Source of the DNA: Pteria penguin
Taxonomy: Eukaryota > Mollusca > Bivalvia > Pterioida > Pteriidae
Length of the DNA: 64,000 nt
Assembly (NCBI GenBank): GCA_035048485.1
Contig: CM068582.1
Location: 34,923,596 to 34,987,595 of the forward strand
Direction: 5' to 3'
Part shown: in pieces, positions 10,694 to 24,755 of the stretch
How positions within the stretch are numbered: the stretch's first letter is position 1
How the letters are laid out: each line of letters begins with the position of its first letter
The notes under the pieces: generated by a model
The model's database searches: none
Told to the model about the DNA's origin: nothing
What the model saw: only the letters and a program-made list of their open reading frames with translations
Translations under genes and position numbers: made by a program

Positions 10694-10765
10694 AACGAGA
10701 CGTAGCTCGATCGGTTAAGTGCCCGACTGACGACCTAAAGTTTTCAGATTCAAGACCCACCGGTG
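10694..10765 (+). mobile_element. tRNA-like SINE head, degenerate
   Basis: ACGTAGCTCGATCGGTTAAG has the form of a tRNA A box (TRGCNNAGYNGG-like). It is followed 35 bp later by TTTTCAGATTCAAGACCC, which resembles a B box (GGTTCRANNCC) with mutations. It begins directly at the 3' end of the LINE. No SINE body can be recognised downstream, so this is a fragment or an old tRNA pseudogene. Confidence 0.5.
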
Positions 10766-10769
10766 ACTT

Positions 10770-12262
10770 GTTTGTAACCACCCCCCTCCCTACACACACT
10801 AACACTATTTTCACTATTATCATTTTCATTTTATGTTCTTTATCATTTTCATTTGTTTTTTTAAAGCTGAAATCGTCACAAAAAAAGGGCTATACGTAAT
10901 CGTATATAAACTAATATGTTATTTTTTCTTTCCTTAAACCTAATAAACAAGAGTTTTATTTGAAATTTTGTGCTGAGAATTAACTGAAATTTCTTTCCTA
11001 CATTATATAACCTGACTCCAGCCCCCCCCCCCCTTTAAATATTAAACATACCACCATTTCCCGTTCAATGTTGCTAAAAACTTTACTTTTGTTCTGTAAC
11101 ATAAAGTGATCTTGAGCGAGTCTCCTTTTCCCGTACACTTTACCGTTGAAGGAATTAAAGTTAGTTACAGGTATATACCAGTAACTTAATTAATAATTGC
11201 TAATTAGTATTTCTGGCGTGTAGCACAGGATGCACGTGTGTCTAAGCGGGCATGATGTTAGGACATGATTGCACATGATTCTTATATCATTATCATCCCC
11301 CATACGAGTTTAGAATTTTCAATTATACATGTAAACATCATTTATAGCATTCCATGTTATTTATAAGTAATAAAAACACGCAGTGTAAACATGTTGCAAA
11401 AACGTGTGCATGTAATGTTTGTCGCCATAAACCATGCTTTCATAATTCTTTGAAAATGCGAGAGCACAAGAAAATCTCACTGCGCTGCCCTCATTCCTAA
11501 GCCCTCAGCCCGGTTCACTTGGGCGTGTACGTATGGTCTCAATGTAGCAATTAGTTTTCCATATAGATCCGCGAGCCGTGGAAGGGGCGGGGGCCGTCCC
11601 CCACTTTTATGGCCGATCAAGGACCAATTTTTCTTCACATTACAAAACGAAACTAAACTCAAAGTTTGCCCCCCCCTTCCCCAATTTTGATATGCTTCCT
11701 ACGGCCTTGCCATAGGAGTACATGTTAACGAGTTGAGAACTTTCTATGAAAAAGAATATCATTTAAAGCTTTAAAACAAAACAAACAAACAAAACAAAAT
11801 AAAATCCGCTTTACCTCCCCGTGATTTTTCATTTTCAGAATTGGCCTTGTTTGAGCCTACCCTTAATCCGCAGAAACTGTACTTGCTGAGATTACTTTAA
11901 CCCTTGACATAAAAATACGGACCCATCAATTATTTTGTAATATTGAGACTTATCAACAGATAGTCTATAAATAGCATTTCAATCAAAAAGATGTACCTGG
12001 CATATATATCCACTCAGAAGCCTGGGATTTTCCATCCCATGCAGGATTTAAGGTTGCATTCAATTGATGATGGTAAATGAAGCAGAGAGTTGTCGTTCTT
12101 ACTCTCGTTTCTCGAAATTTGTTGGAAAGGGAATAGATATGCGTCCTCTGAGCACAGACACAATCAAGCTTGATTACGTCTATGCTCCAAATAGTCACGT
12201 GTCAAAAGAGGCTGGGTTTTCATTTGTTTAATCATTCCATGGCCTCCAAATACATAACAATT
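10770..12262. other. No gene seen; a poly-C-containing dispersed repeat fragment
   Basis: Non-coding in appearance. Around 11575-11710 a segment with CCCACTTTTATGG and CTCAAAGTTTGCCCCCCCC plus TTCCCCAATTTTG resembles 63690-63790 (AAATTTGCCCCTTCCCCACT), suggesting a dispersed element shared by both sites. Poly-C at 11022-11033. Confidence 0.45.
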
Positions 12263-12400
12263 GATAGTAACAACTGTCTGTCGTGTAACTGTCTGTTACG
12301 GCCTATACTATCAGTTATCAGGTATCGCGTTCCTATGTGTTATTGACTGTACTATCAGATATCATGTATCGTATCAGGTATCGTGTTCCTGTCTGTTATT

Positions 12401-14550
12401 GAATATACTATCAGTTATCATGCATCGTATCAGGTATCGCGTTCTTGTCTGTTATTGACTATACTATCAGATATCGTGTATCGGATCAGGTGTCCTGTTC
12501 CTGTCTGTTATTGACTATACTATCAGTTGTCGTGTATCTTTTCAAGTATCGTGCTCCTGTCTGTTATTGACTATACTATCAGTTGTCGTGTATCTTTTCA
12601 AGTATCGTGCTCCTGTCTGTTATTGACTATACTATCAGTTATCGTGTATTTTTTCAGGTATCGTGCTCCTGTCTGTTATTGACTATGCTATCAGACATCG
12701 TGTATCGTTATCAGGTGTCCTGTTCCTGTCTGTTATTGACTATACTATCAGTTATCTGGTATCGTATCAGGTATCGTGTCCCTGTCTGTTATTGACTATA
12801 CTATCAGTTGTCGTGTAACTTTTCAGGTATCGTGCTCCTGTCTGTTATTGACTACACTATCAGTTATCGTGGATCGTATCAGGTATCGTGTTCCTGTCTG
12901 TTATTGACTATACTATCAGTTATCTGGTATCGTATCAGGTATCCTGGTCCTGTCTGTTATTGACTATACTATCAGTCATCTGGTATCGTATCAGGTATCG
13001 TGTCCCTGTCTGTTATTGACTATACTATCAGTTGTCGTGTAACTTTTCAGGTATCGTGCTCCTGTCTGTTATTGACTATACTATCAGTTATCTGGTATCG
13101 TATCAGGTATCGCGTTCCTGTCTGTTATTGACTATACTATCAGTTATCATGCATCGTATCAGGTATCGTGTTTCAGTCTGTTATTGGCTATATTATCAGT
13201 AATCGTTTATCGTATCAGGTATCGTGTTCCTGTCTGTTATTGACTGTACTATCAGTTATCATGTATCGCATCAGGCATCGTGCTCCTGTCTGTTATTGAC
13301 TATACTATCAGTTGTCGTGTGTCGTATCAGGTATCGTGTCCCTGTCTGTTATTACTGTATCGTATCAGGTGTCCTGTTCCTGTCTGTTATTGACTATACT
13401 ATCAGTTATCTGGTATCGTATCAGGTATCCTGGTCCTGTCTGTTATTGAATATACTATCAGTTATCATGCATCGTATCAGGTATCGCGTTCTTGTCTGTT
13501 ATTGACTATACTATCAGATATCGTGTATCGGATCAGGTGTCCTGTTCCTGTCTGTTATTGACTATACTATCAGTTGTTGTGTATCTTTTCAAGTATCGTG
13601 CTCCTGTCTGTTATTGACTATACTATCAGTTATCGTGTATTTTTTCAGGTATCGTGCTCCTGTCTGTTATTGACTATGCTATCAGACATCGTGTATCGTT
13701 ATCAGGTGTCCTGTTCCTGTCTGTTATTGACTATACTATCAGTTATCTGGTATCGTATCAGGTATCGTGTCCCTGTCTGTTATTGACTATACTATCAGTT
13801 GTCGTGTAACTTTTCAGGTATCGTGCTCCTGTCTGTTATTGACTACACTATCAGTTATCGTGGATCGTATCAGGTATCGTGTCCCTGTCTGTTATTGACT
13901 ATACTATCAGTTGTCGTGTAACTTTTCAGGTATCGTGCTCCTGTCTGTTATTGACTACACTATCAGTTATCGTGGATCGTATCAGGTATCGTGTTCCTGT
14001 CTGTTATTGACTATACTATCAGTTATCTGGTATCGTATCAGGTATCCTGGTCCTGTCTGTTATTGACTATACTATCAGTCATCTGGTATCGTATCAGGTA
14101 TCGTGTCCCTGTCTGTTATTGACTATACTATCAGTTGTCGTGTAACTTTTCAGGTATCGTGCTCCTGTCTGTTATTGACTATACTATCAGTTATTTGGTA
14201 TCGTATCAGGTATCGCGTTCCTGTCTGTTATTGACTATACTATCATTTATCATGCATCGTATCAGGTATCGTGTTTCAGTCTGTTATTGGCTATATTATC
14301 AGTAATCGTTTATCGTATCAGGTATCGTGTTCCTGTCTGTTATTGACTGTACTATCAGTTATCATGTATCGCATCAGGCATCGTGCTCCTGTCTGTTAGT
14401 GACTATACTATCAGTTGTCGTGTGTCGTATCAGGTATCGTGTCCCTGTCTGTTATTACTGTATCGTATCAGGTGTCCTGTTCCTGTCTGTTATTGACTAT
14501 ACTATCAGTTATCTGGTATCGTATCAGGTATCCTGGTCCTGTCTGTTATT
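12401..14550 (+). repeat. Higher-order tandem duplication of about 1.05-1.10 kb in satellite array 1
   Basis: The variant order starting at GAATATACTATCAG (12401) restarts at 13448. Landmarks then match at offsets of 1047, 991 and 1103 bp, the differences being whole 56-bp units gained or lost. Examples are the TTTCAGTCTGTTATTGG unit (13171 and 14274) and the truncated GTTATTACTGTATCG unit (13351 and 14454). Confidence 0.85.
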
Positions 14551-16590
14551 GACTATACTATCAGTCATCTGGTATCGTATCAGGTATCGTGTCCCTGTCT
14601 GTTATTGACTATACTATCAGTTGTCGTGTAACTTTTCAGGTATCGTGCTCCTGTCTGTTATTGACTATACTATCAGTTATCGTGTATCGTATCAGGTATC
14701 GTGTTCCTGTCTGTTATTGACTATACTATCAGTTATCATGCATCGTATCAGGTATCGTGTTCCTGTGTGTTATTGACTATACTATCAGATATCGTGTATC
14801 ATATCAGGTTTCGCGTTCCTGTCTGTTATTGACTATACTATCAGACATCATGTATCGTATCAGGTGTCCTGTTCCTGTCTATTACTGACTATACTATCAG
14901 TTATCATGCATCGTATCAGGTATCGTGTTTTTGTCTGTTATTGGCTATATTATCAGTAATCGTTTATCGTATCAGGTATCGTGTTCCTGTCTGTTATTGA
15001 AAATACTATCAGTTATCTGGTATTGTATCAGGTATCATGTTCCTGTCTGTTATTGACTATACTATCAGTTATCGTGTATTTTTTCAGGTATCGTGCTCCT
15101 GTCTGTTATTGACTATTCTATCAGTTGCTGTGTATCGTATCAGGTGTCCTGTTCCTGTCTGTTATTGACTATACTATCAGTTATCATGCATCGTATCAGG
15201 TATCGTGTTTCTGTCTGTTATTGGCTATACTATCAGTTGTCGTGTAACTTTTCAGGTATCGTGCTCCTGTCTGTTATTGACTATACTATCAGTTGTCGTG
15301 TAACTTTTCAGGTATCGTGCTCCTGTCTGTTATTGACTATACTATCGGTTATCATGCATCGTATCAGGTATCGTGTTTCTGTCTGTTATTGGCTATATTA
15401 TCAGTAATCGTTTATCGTATCAGGTATCGTGTTCCTGTCTGTTATTGACTATACTATCAGTTGTCGTGTAACTTTTCAGGTATCGTGCTCCTGTCTGTTA
15501 TTGACTATACTATCAGTTGTCGTGTAACTTTTCAGGTATCGTGCTCCTGTCTGTTATTGACTATACTATCAGTTGTCGTGTAACTTTTCAGGTATCGTGC
15601 TCCTGTCTGTTATTGACTATACTATCAGTTATCTGGTATCGTATCAGGTATCCTGCTCCTGTCTCTTATTGACTATATTATCAGTTATCGTGTATCGTAT
15701 CAGGTGTTGTGCTCCTGTCTGTTATTGAAAATACTATCGGTTATCTGGTATTGTATCAGGTATCGTGTTCCTGTCTGTTATTGACTATACTATCAGTAAT
15801 CGTGTATCTTTTCAGGTATCGTGCTCCTGTCTGTTATTGACTATTCTATCAGTTGTCGTGTATCGTATCAGGTGTCCTGTTCCTGTCTGTTATTGATTGT
15901 ACTATCAGTTATCGTGTATGGTATCAGGTGTCCTGTTCCTGTGTGTTATTGACTATTCTATCAGTTATCGTGTATCGTATCAGGTATCGTGCTCCTGTCT
16001 GTTATTGACTATACTATTAGTTATCGTGTATTTTTCAGGTATCGTGCTCCTGTCTATTATGGACTATGCTATCAGACATCGTGTATCGTATCAGGTATCC
16101 TGGTCCTGTCTGTTAATGACTATACTATCAGTCATCTGGTATCGTATCAGGTATCCTGGTCCTGTCTTGTATTGACTATACTATCAGTTATCGTGTATCT
16201 TTTCAAGTATCGTGCTCCTGTCTGTTATTGACTATTCTATCAGTTGTAGTGTATCGTATCAGGTGTCCTGTTCCTGTTTGTTATTGACTATACTATCAGT
16301 TATCATGCATCGTATCAGGTATCGTGTTTCTGTCTGTTAATGACTATACTATCAGTTATCGTGTATCGTATCAGGTTTCGCGTTCCTGTCTGTTAATGAC
16401 TATACTATCAGTTATCATGCATCGTATCAGGTATCGTGTTTCTGTCTGTTATTGGCTATATTATCAGTAATCGTTTATCGTATCAGGTATCGTGTTCCTG
16501 TCTGTTATTGACTGTACTATCAGTTATCATGTATCGTATCAGGCATCGTGCTCCTGTCTGTTATTGACTATACTATCAGTTGTTGTTTAT

Positions 16591-19500
16591 CTTTTCAGGT
16601 ATCGTGTTCCTGTCTGTTATTGAAAATACTATCAGTTATCTGGTATTGTATGAGGTATCATGTTGCTGTCTGTTATTGACTATACTATCAGTAATCGTGT
16701 ATCTTTTCAGGTATGGTGCTCCTGTCTGTTATTGACTATTTTATCAGTTGTCGTGTATCGTATCAGGCATCGTGCTCCTGTCTGTTATTGACTATACTAT
16801 CAGTTGTCGTGTAACTTTTCAGGTATCGTGCTCCTGTCTGTTATTGACTATACTATCAGTTGTCGTGTAACTTTTCAGGTATCGTGCTCCTGTCTGTTAT
16901 TGACTATACTATCAGTTATCTGGTATCGTATCAGGTATCGTGTTCCTGTGTGTTATTGACTATACTATCAGATATCGTGTATCATATCAGGTTTCGCGTT
17001 CCTGTCTGTTAATGACTATACTATCAGTTATCGTGTATCGTATCAGGTTTCACGTTCCTGTCTGTTAATGACTATACTATCAGTTATATGCATCGTATCA
17101 GGTATTGCGGTTCTGTCTGTTAATGACTATAATATCAGTTATCATGCATCGTATCAGGTATCGAGTTCCTGTCTGTTAATGACTATACTATCAGTTATCA
17201 TGCATCGTATCAGGTATCGTGTTTCTGTCTGTTATTGGCTATATTATCAGTAATCGTTTATCGTATCAGGTATCGTGTTCCTGTCTGTTATTGACTGTAC
17301 TATCAGTTATCATGTATCGTATCCGGCATCGTGCTCCTGTCTGTTATTGACTATACTATCAGTTGTCGTGTAACTTTTCAGGTATCGTGCTCCTGTCTGT
17401 TATTGACTATACTATCAGTTATCTGGTATCGTAACAGGTATCCTGCTCCTGTCTCTTATTGACCATACTATCAGTTATCGTTTATCGTAGCAGGTTTCGC
17501 GTTCCTGTCTGTTAATGGCTATACTATCAGTTATCGTGTATCGTATCAGGTATCGTGCTCCTGTCTGTTATTGACTATACTATCAGTTGTCGTGTATCTT
17601 TTCAAGTATCGTGATCCTGTCTGTTATTGACTATACTATCAGTCATCGTGTATTTTTCAGGTATCGTGCTCCTGTCTATTATTGACTATGCTATCAGACA
17701 TCGTGTATCGTATCAGGTGTCCTGTTCCTGTCTGTTATTGACTATACTATCAGTTATCTGGTATCGTATCAGGTATCCTGGTCCTGTCAGTTATTGACTA
17801 TAGTATCAGTCATCTGGTATCGTATCAGGTATAGTGTCCCTGTCTGTTATTGACTATACTATCAGTTGTCGTGTAACTTTTCAGGTATCGTGCTCCTGTC
17901 TGTTATTGACTATACTATCAGTTATCTGGTATCGTATCAGGTATCGCGTTCCTGTCTGTTAATGACTATACTATCAGTTATCATGCGTCGTATCAGGTAT
18001 CGAGTTCCTGTCTGTTATTGACTATACTATCAGTTGTAGTGTATCGTATCAGGTATCGAGTTCCTGTCTGTTATTGACTATACTATCAGTTGTCGTGTAT
18101 CGTATCAGGTATCGAGTTCCTGTCTGTTATTGACTATACTATCAGTTATCATGCATCGTATCAGGTATCGTGTTTCTGTCTGTTATTGGCTATATTATCA
18201 GTAATCGTTTATCGTATCAGGTATCGTGTTCCTGTCTGTTATTGACTGTACTATCAGTTATCATGTATCGTATCCGGCATCGTGCTCCTGTATGTTATTG
18301 AGTATACTATCAGTTGTCGTGTAACTTTTCAGGTATCGTGCTCCTGTCTGTTATTGACTATACTATCAGTGGTAGTGTATCGTATCAGGTATCGAGTTCC
18401 TGTCTGTTATTGACTATACTATCAGTTATCATGCATCGTATCAGGTATCGTGTTTCTGTCTGTTATTGGCTATATTATCAGTAATCGTTTATCGTATCAG
18501 GTATCGTGTTCCTGTCTGTTATTGACTGTACTATCAGTTATCATGTATCGTATCCGGCATCGTGCTCCTGTATGTTATTGACTATACTATCAGTTGTCGT
18601 GTAACTTTTCAGGTATCGTGCTCCTGTCTGTTATTGACTATACTATCAGTTATCTGGCATCGTATCAGGTATCCTGCTCCTGTCTCTTATTGACTATGTT
18701 ATCGTTTATCGTATCAGGTTTCGCGTTCCTGTCTGTTAATGGCTATACTATCAGTTATCGTGTATCGTATCAGGTATCGTGCTCCTGTCTGTTATTGACT
18801 ATAATATTAGTTGTCGTGTATCTTTTCAAGTATCGTGCTCCTGTCTGTTATTGACTATACTATCAGTTATCGTGTATTTTTCAGGTATCGTGCTCCTGTC
18901 TATTATTGACTATGCTATCAGACATCGTGTATCGTATCAGGTGTCCTGTTCCTGTCTGTTATGGACTATACTATCAGTTATCTGGTATCCTATCAGGTAT
19001 CCTGGTCCTGTCTCTTATTGACTATACTATCAGTGATGTGGTATCGTATCAGGTATCGTGTCTCTGTCTGTTATTGACTATACTATCAGTTGTCGTGTAA
19101 CTTTTCAGGTATCGTGTTCCTGTCTGTTATTGAAAATACTATCAGTTATCTGGTATTGTATGAGGTATCATGTTGCTGTCTGTTATTGACTATACTATCA
19201 GTAATCGTGTATCTTTTCAGGTATCGTGCTCCTGTCTGTTATTGACTATTTTATCAGTTGTCGTGTATCGTATCAGGCATCGTGCTCCTGTCTGTTATTG
19301 ACTATACTATCAGTTGTCGTGTAACTTTTCAGGTATCGTGCTCCTGTCTGTTATTGACTATACTATCAGTTGTCGTGTAACTTTTCAGGTATCGTGCTCC
19401 TGTCTGTTATTGACTATACTATCAGTTATCTGGTATCGTATCAGGTATCGTGTTCCTGTGTGTTATTGACTATACTATCAGATATCGTGTATCATATCAG

Positions 19501-21617
19501 GTTTCGCGTTCCTGTCTGTTAATGACTATACTATCAGTTATCGTGTATCGTATCAGGTTTCACGTTCCTGTCTGTTAATGACTATACTATCAGTTATATG
19601 CATCGTATCAGGTATTGCGGTTCTGTCTGTTAATGACTATAATATCAGTTATCATGCATCGTATCAGGTATCGAGTTCCTGTCTGTTAATGACTATACTA
19701 TCAGTTATCATGCATCGTATCAGGTATCGTGTTTCTGTCTGTTATTGGCTATATTATCAGTAATCGTTTATCGTATCAGGTATCGTGTTCCTGTCTGTTA
19801 TTGACTGTACTATCAGTTATCATGTATCGTATCCGGCATCGTGCTCCTGTCTGTTATTGACTATACTATCAGTTGTCGTGTAACTTTTCAGGTATCGTGC
19901 TCCTGTCTGTTATTGACTATACTATCAGTTATCTGGTATCGTAACAGGTATCCTGCTCCTGTCTCTTATTGACCATACTATCAGTTATCGTTTATCGTAG
20001 CAGGTTTCGCGTTCCTGTCTGTTAATGGCTATACTATCAGTTATCGTGTATCGTATCAGGTATCGTGCTCCTGTCTGTTATTGACTATACTATCAGTTGT
20101 CGTGTATCTTTTCAAGTATCGTGATCCTGTCTGTTATTGACTATACTATCAGTCATCGTGTATTTTTCAGGTATCGTGCTCCTGTCTATTATTGACTATG
20201 CTATCAGACATCGTGTATCGTATCAGGTGTCCTGTTCCTGTCTGTTATTGACTATACTATCAGTTATCTGGTATCGTATCAGGTATCCTGGTCCTGTCTG
20301 TTATTGACTATAGTATCAGTCATCTGGTATCGTATCAGGTATAGTGTCCCTGTCTGTTATTGACTATACTATCAGTTGTCGTGTAACTTTTCAGGTATCG
20401 TGCTCCTGTCTGTTATTGACTATACTATCAGTTATCTGGTATCGTATCAGGTATCGCGTTCCTGTCTGTTAATGACTATACTATCAGTTATCATGCGTCG
20501 TATCAGGTATCGAGTTCCTGTCTGTTATTGACTATACTATCAGTTGTAGTGTATCGTATCAGGTATCGAGTTCCTGTCTGTTATTGACTATACTATCAGT
20601 TGTCGTGTATCGTATCAGGTATCGAGTTCCTGTCTGTTATTGACTATACTATCAGTTATCATGCATCGTATCAGGTATCGTGTTTCTGTCTGTTATTGGC
20701 TATATTATCAGTAATCGTTTATCGTATCAGGTATCGTGTTCCTGTCTGTTATTGACTGTACTATCAGTTATCATGTATCGTATCCGGCATCGTGCTCCTG
20801 CATGTTATTGAGTATACTATCAGTTGTCGTGTAACTTTTCAGGTATCGTGCTCCTGTCTGTTATTGACTATACTATCAGTGGTAGTGTATCGTATCAGGT
20901 ATCGAGTTCCTGTCTGTTATTGACTATACTATCAGTTATCATGCATCGTATCAGGTATCGTGTTTCTGTCTGTTATTGGCTATATTATCAGTAATCGTTT
21001 ATCGTATCAGGTATCGTGTTCCTGTCTGTTATTGACTGTACTATCAGTTATCATGTATCGTATCCGGCATCGTGCTCCTGTATGTTATTGACTATACTAT
21101 CAGTTGTCGTTTATCGTATCAGGTATCGTGCTCCTGTCTGTTATTGACTATACTATCAGTTATCTGGCATCGTATCAGGTATCCTGCTCCTGTCTCTTAT
21201 TGACTATATTATCAGTTATCGTTTATCGTATCAGGTTTCGCGTTCCTGTCTGTTAATGGCTATACTATCAGTTATCGTGTATCGTATCAGGTATCGTGCT
21301 CCTGTCTGTTATTGACTATAATATTAGTTGTCGTGTATCTTTTCAAGTATCGTGCTCCTGTCTGTTATTGACTATACTATCAGTTATCGTGTATTTTTCA
21401 GGTATCGTGCTCCTGTCTATTATTGACTATGCTATCAGACATCGTGTATCGTATCAGGTGTCCTGTTCCTGTCTGTTATGGACTATACTATCAGTTATCT
21501 GGTATCCTATCAGGTATCCTGGTCCTGTCTCTTATTGACTATACTATCAGTGATGTGGTATCGTATCAGGTATCGTGTCTCTGTCTGTTATTGACTATAC
21601 TATCAGTTGTCGTGTAA
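16591..21617 (+). repeat. Two adjacent, nearly identical 2.51-kb higher-order copies in satellite array 1
   Basis: Copy A (about 16591-19100) and copy B (about 19101-21617) carry the same order of variant monomers. Landmarks at 16621/19131, 16951/19461 and 17981/20491 are all 2510 bp apart. After a 7-bp indel (GACTATGTTATCGTTT in A against GACTATATTATCAGTT in B) the offset becomes 2517 (19061/21578). Only a handful of other differences are visible, for example TGTCAG/TGTCTG near 17787/20297, TATG/CATG near 18291/20801, and a unit swap near 18600/21110. Confidence 0.9.
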
Positions 21618-23659
21618 CTTTTCAGGTATCGTGCTCCTGTCTGTTATTGACTATACTATCAGTTATCGTGTATCGTATCAGGTATCGTGTTCCTGTGTGT
21701 TATTGACTATACTATCAGATATCGTGTATCATATCAGGTTTCGCGTTCCTGTCTGTTAATGACTATACTATCAGTTATCGTGTATCGTATCAGGTTTCAC
21801 GTTCCTGTCTGTTAATGACTATACTATCAGTTATCATGCATCGTATCAGGTATTGCGGTTCTCTCTGTTAATGACTATACTATCAGTTATCATGCATCGT
21901 ATCAGGTATCGTGTTTCTGTCTGTTAATGACTATACTATCAGTTATCATGCATCGTATCAGGTATCGTGTTTCTGTCTGTTATTGGCTATATTATCAGTA
22001 ATCGTTTATCGTATCAGGTATCGTGTTCCTGTCTGTTATTGGCTATACTATCAGTTGTCGTGTAACTTTTCAGGTATCGTGCTCGTCTGTTATTGACTAT
22101 ACTATCAGTTATCTGGTATTGTATCAGGTATCGTGTCCCTGTCTGTTATTGACTATACTATCAGTTATCGTGTATTTTTTCAGGTATCGTGCTCCTGTCT
22201 GTTATTGACTATGCTATCAGTCATCTGGTATCGTATCAGGTATCGTATCAGGTATCGTGTCCCTGACTGTTATTGACTATACTATCAGTTATCTGGTATC
22301 GTATCAGGTATCCTGGTCCTGTCTGTTATTGACTATACTATCAGTTATCTGGTATCGTATCAGGTGTCCTGTTCCTGTCTGTTATTGACTATACTATCAG
22401 TCATCTGGTATCGTATCAGGTATCGTGTCCCTGACTGTTATTGACTATACTATCAGTTATCGTGTAACTTTTCAGGTATCGTGCTCCTGTCTGTTATTGA
22501 CCATACTATCAGTTATCGGGTATCATATCAGGTATCGTGTTCCTGTCTGTTATTGACTGTACTATCAGATATCATGTATCGTATCAGGTGTCCTGTTCCT
22601 GTGTGTTATTGACTATACTATCAGACATCGTGTATCGTATCAGGTGTCCTGTTCCTGTCTGTTATTGACTATACTATCAGTTATCGAGTATCGTATCAGG
22701 TTTCGCGTTCCTGTCTGTTATTGACTACACTATCAGTTATCATGCATCGTATCAGGTATCGTGTTTCTGTCTGTTATTGGCTATATCATTAGTAATCGTT
22801 TATCGTATCAGGTATCGTGTTCCTGTCTGTTATTGACTGAACTATCAGTTATCATGTATCGTATCAGGCATCGTGTTCCTGTCTGTTATTGACTATACTA
22901 TCAGTTATCGTGTATCTTTTCAGGTGTCGTGCTCCTGTCTGTTATTGACTATTCTATCAGTTGTCATGTATCGTATCAGGCATCGTGTTCCTGTGTGTTA
23001 TTGACTATAGTATCAGGTATCGTGTATCGTATCAGGTGTCCTGTTCCTGTCTGTTATTGACTATACGATCCGTTATCTGGTATCGTATCAGGTATCGTGC
23101 TCCTGTCTGTTATTGACTATACTATCAGTTGTCGTGTAACTTTTCAGGTATCGTGCTCCTGTCTGTTATTGACTATGCTATCAGACATCGTGTATCGTAT
23201 CAGGTGTCCTGTTCCTGTGTGTTATTGACTATACTATCAGTTATCGTGTATCGTATCAGGTGCCCTGTTCCTGTCTGTTATTGACTATACGATCCGTTAT
23301 CTGGTATCGTATCAGGTATCGTGTCCCTGTCTGTTATTGACTATACTATCAGTTGTCGTGTAACTTTTCAGGTATCGTGCTCCTGTCTGTTATTGACTAT
23401 ACTATCAGTTATCATGTATCGTATCAGGTATCCTGCTCCTGTCTGTTATTGACTGTATTATCAGATATCATGTATCGCATCAGGTGTCATGCTCCTGTCT
23501 GTTATTGACTATACTATCAATTATCGTGTATCGTATCAGGCATCGTGTTCCTGTCTGTAATTGACTATGTTATCAGACATCGTGTTTCGCATTTCGTGTT
23601 CCTGACTGTATTGTTAAGTGTCAGATAGAATGAATCGTATCAGGTATCGTATTCCTACC

Positions 23660-24480
23660 AGCATTTCGTCTAACGGCAAAGCCCTTGTCCCCTGTCCGCC
23701 TCTCAAAACAGACATGCAAATTTATTTTTTTTTAAAAAAGCAGCAATTGTATTGAGTTTTGTTGAACATATTGTATAATATGATTCGTCCAATGCTATGA
23801 AAATGCAAGTCACACAATTAAACTATAACACAATATGATGTAGGCAGCAGGAGGCTGGGTATTTGTAGCTCATACTATTTACTATCAATACACATTTCGA
23901 AGTTCTGATGTCAAAAATGTAGTGGGGAGGGGGTAGAGATGGGATTATGATTAAATCACATTATAAATATAAACGAGGAAAAGTGTTTTGTGCATTATTT
24001 ACAGAAATAAATATTGAATATATAGTTATGGTCGAAAGGTGACATAACTTGCGTTTGTTTGTTTGTTTGATCTGGATTTAAGACTTCCCCTTAAGTTCTT
24101 GGTTTGATTGATTCCTGTTAAAATAACGTCATACCATGATCCTTGCAATTATATGGTAGTGGCCCTATCACTCATATAGGGTCACTACTTGCGGCTAATG
24201 GTAACGGTATCTGCCTCATGCATTGCAGATATGTTTAGACCTATGGCAGCGATGGGTCTTTTACGTGCCAAGTCTTACAGTCAGGCGCGGGTCCATAAAC
24301 TTCGTTAAGAGGGAGTCCTTCATAGACAAATTTTCCGAGAGGAGGTTCTACAATGCCGTAAGGTGTAAATTCACCTATTTCAAAGCAAAATGGCCAAAGA
24401 AACTGAATTTTGTCGAATTTTTGGGAAGGTCCAACACCCTTTCTCCCCCACTAGATCCGCGCAAGACCATGTCACATGAC
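23660..24480. other. Spacer between the two satellite arrays; second copy of a dispersed repeat
   Basis: No satellite units. It contains a match to the repeat at 5953-6036 (23853-23910), a GTTT run at 24055-24069, and a palindromic CCTATCACTCATATAGG near 24164. The 96-codon open frame from 24223 shows no family motif and I do not call it a gene. Confidence 0.55.
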
Positions 24481-24499
24481 CTCAGTGTTTCTTTTTCTT

Positions 24500-24705
24500 T
24501 CAATAGGAACTAATGTATCTCAGACTGATGAGGTGCCGGCTTGTGACCAAAAGATCAAAGTTTCGACTCCTGCCGTGGGCACACTGGGGTCTTGTCTTGA
24601 CGAGAGAGTGAAAACCGAATTCGGCATATTAAAGCTGTGTCCGGTAACCCGGATGTGTTCGTACTTCCTTGCGTCTACTCATTCCCTTGATTATGGCCGA
24701 TAGGA
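24500..24705 (+). mobile_element. tRNA-derived SINE between satellite arrays
   Basis: TATCTCAGACTGATGAGGTG (A-box-like) precedes CGGCTTGTGACCAAAAGATC, an anticodon-arm-like hairpin, and AGTTTCGACTCCTGCC, a good B box. The order and spacing match a tRNA head. The body (GACGAGAGAGTG ... GGCATATTAAAGCTGTGTCC) differs from the GACGTAAAAC-tailed SINEs elsewhere, so this may be another family. Confidence 0.6.
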
Positions 24706-24755
24706 ATATGATGATTTTGTAGTGATGAGAGAAAAACCATCGGTGGAGCTCGAAC

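Larger units (their letters stand above)
12276..23657 (+). repeat. Satellite array 1, 56-bp monomer, about 200 copies
   Basis: The monomer has the form CTGTCTGTTATTGACTATAC, TATCAGTTATCGTGTATCG, TATCAGGTATCGTGTTC. Direct spacing of the CTGTCTG landmark (12501, 12557, 12613) gives 56 bp. All units run in the same direction. Variant classes recur: TCTGGTATCG, GTCGTGTAACTTTTCAGG, CATGCATCG, GGCTATATTATCAGTAATCG and TATTTTTTCAGG. The first units (12276-12340) and last units (23575-23657) are decayed, as expected at array edges. Because 56 is not a multiple of three, translation cycles over three units; reading frames here (VSCSCLLLTILSV, RIRYRVPVCY) end wherever TGTTATTGA is in phase and are not genes. 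I see no internal gene or transposon. Confidence 0.98.

Noticed and set aside
12261..22208. Numerous open frames of 60-104 codons rich in Val, Ser, Cys, Leu and Ile
   Set aside because: They are translations of the 56-bp satellite. All end at TGTTATTGA, which is in every unit, and the sequence repeats every three units.
24223..24513. 96-codon frame between the satellite arrays
   Set aside because: No motif, atypical composition, and it runs into a SINE; probably chance.
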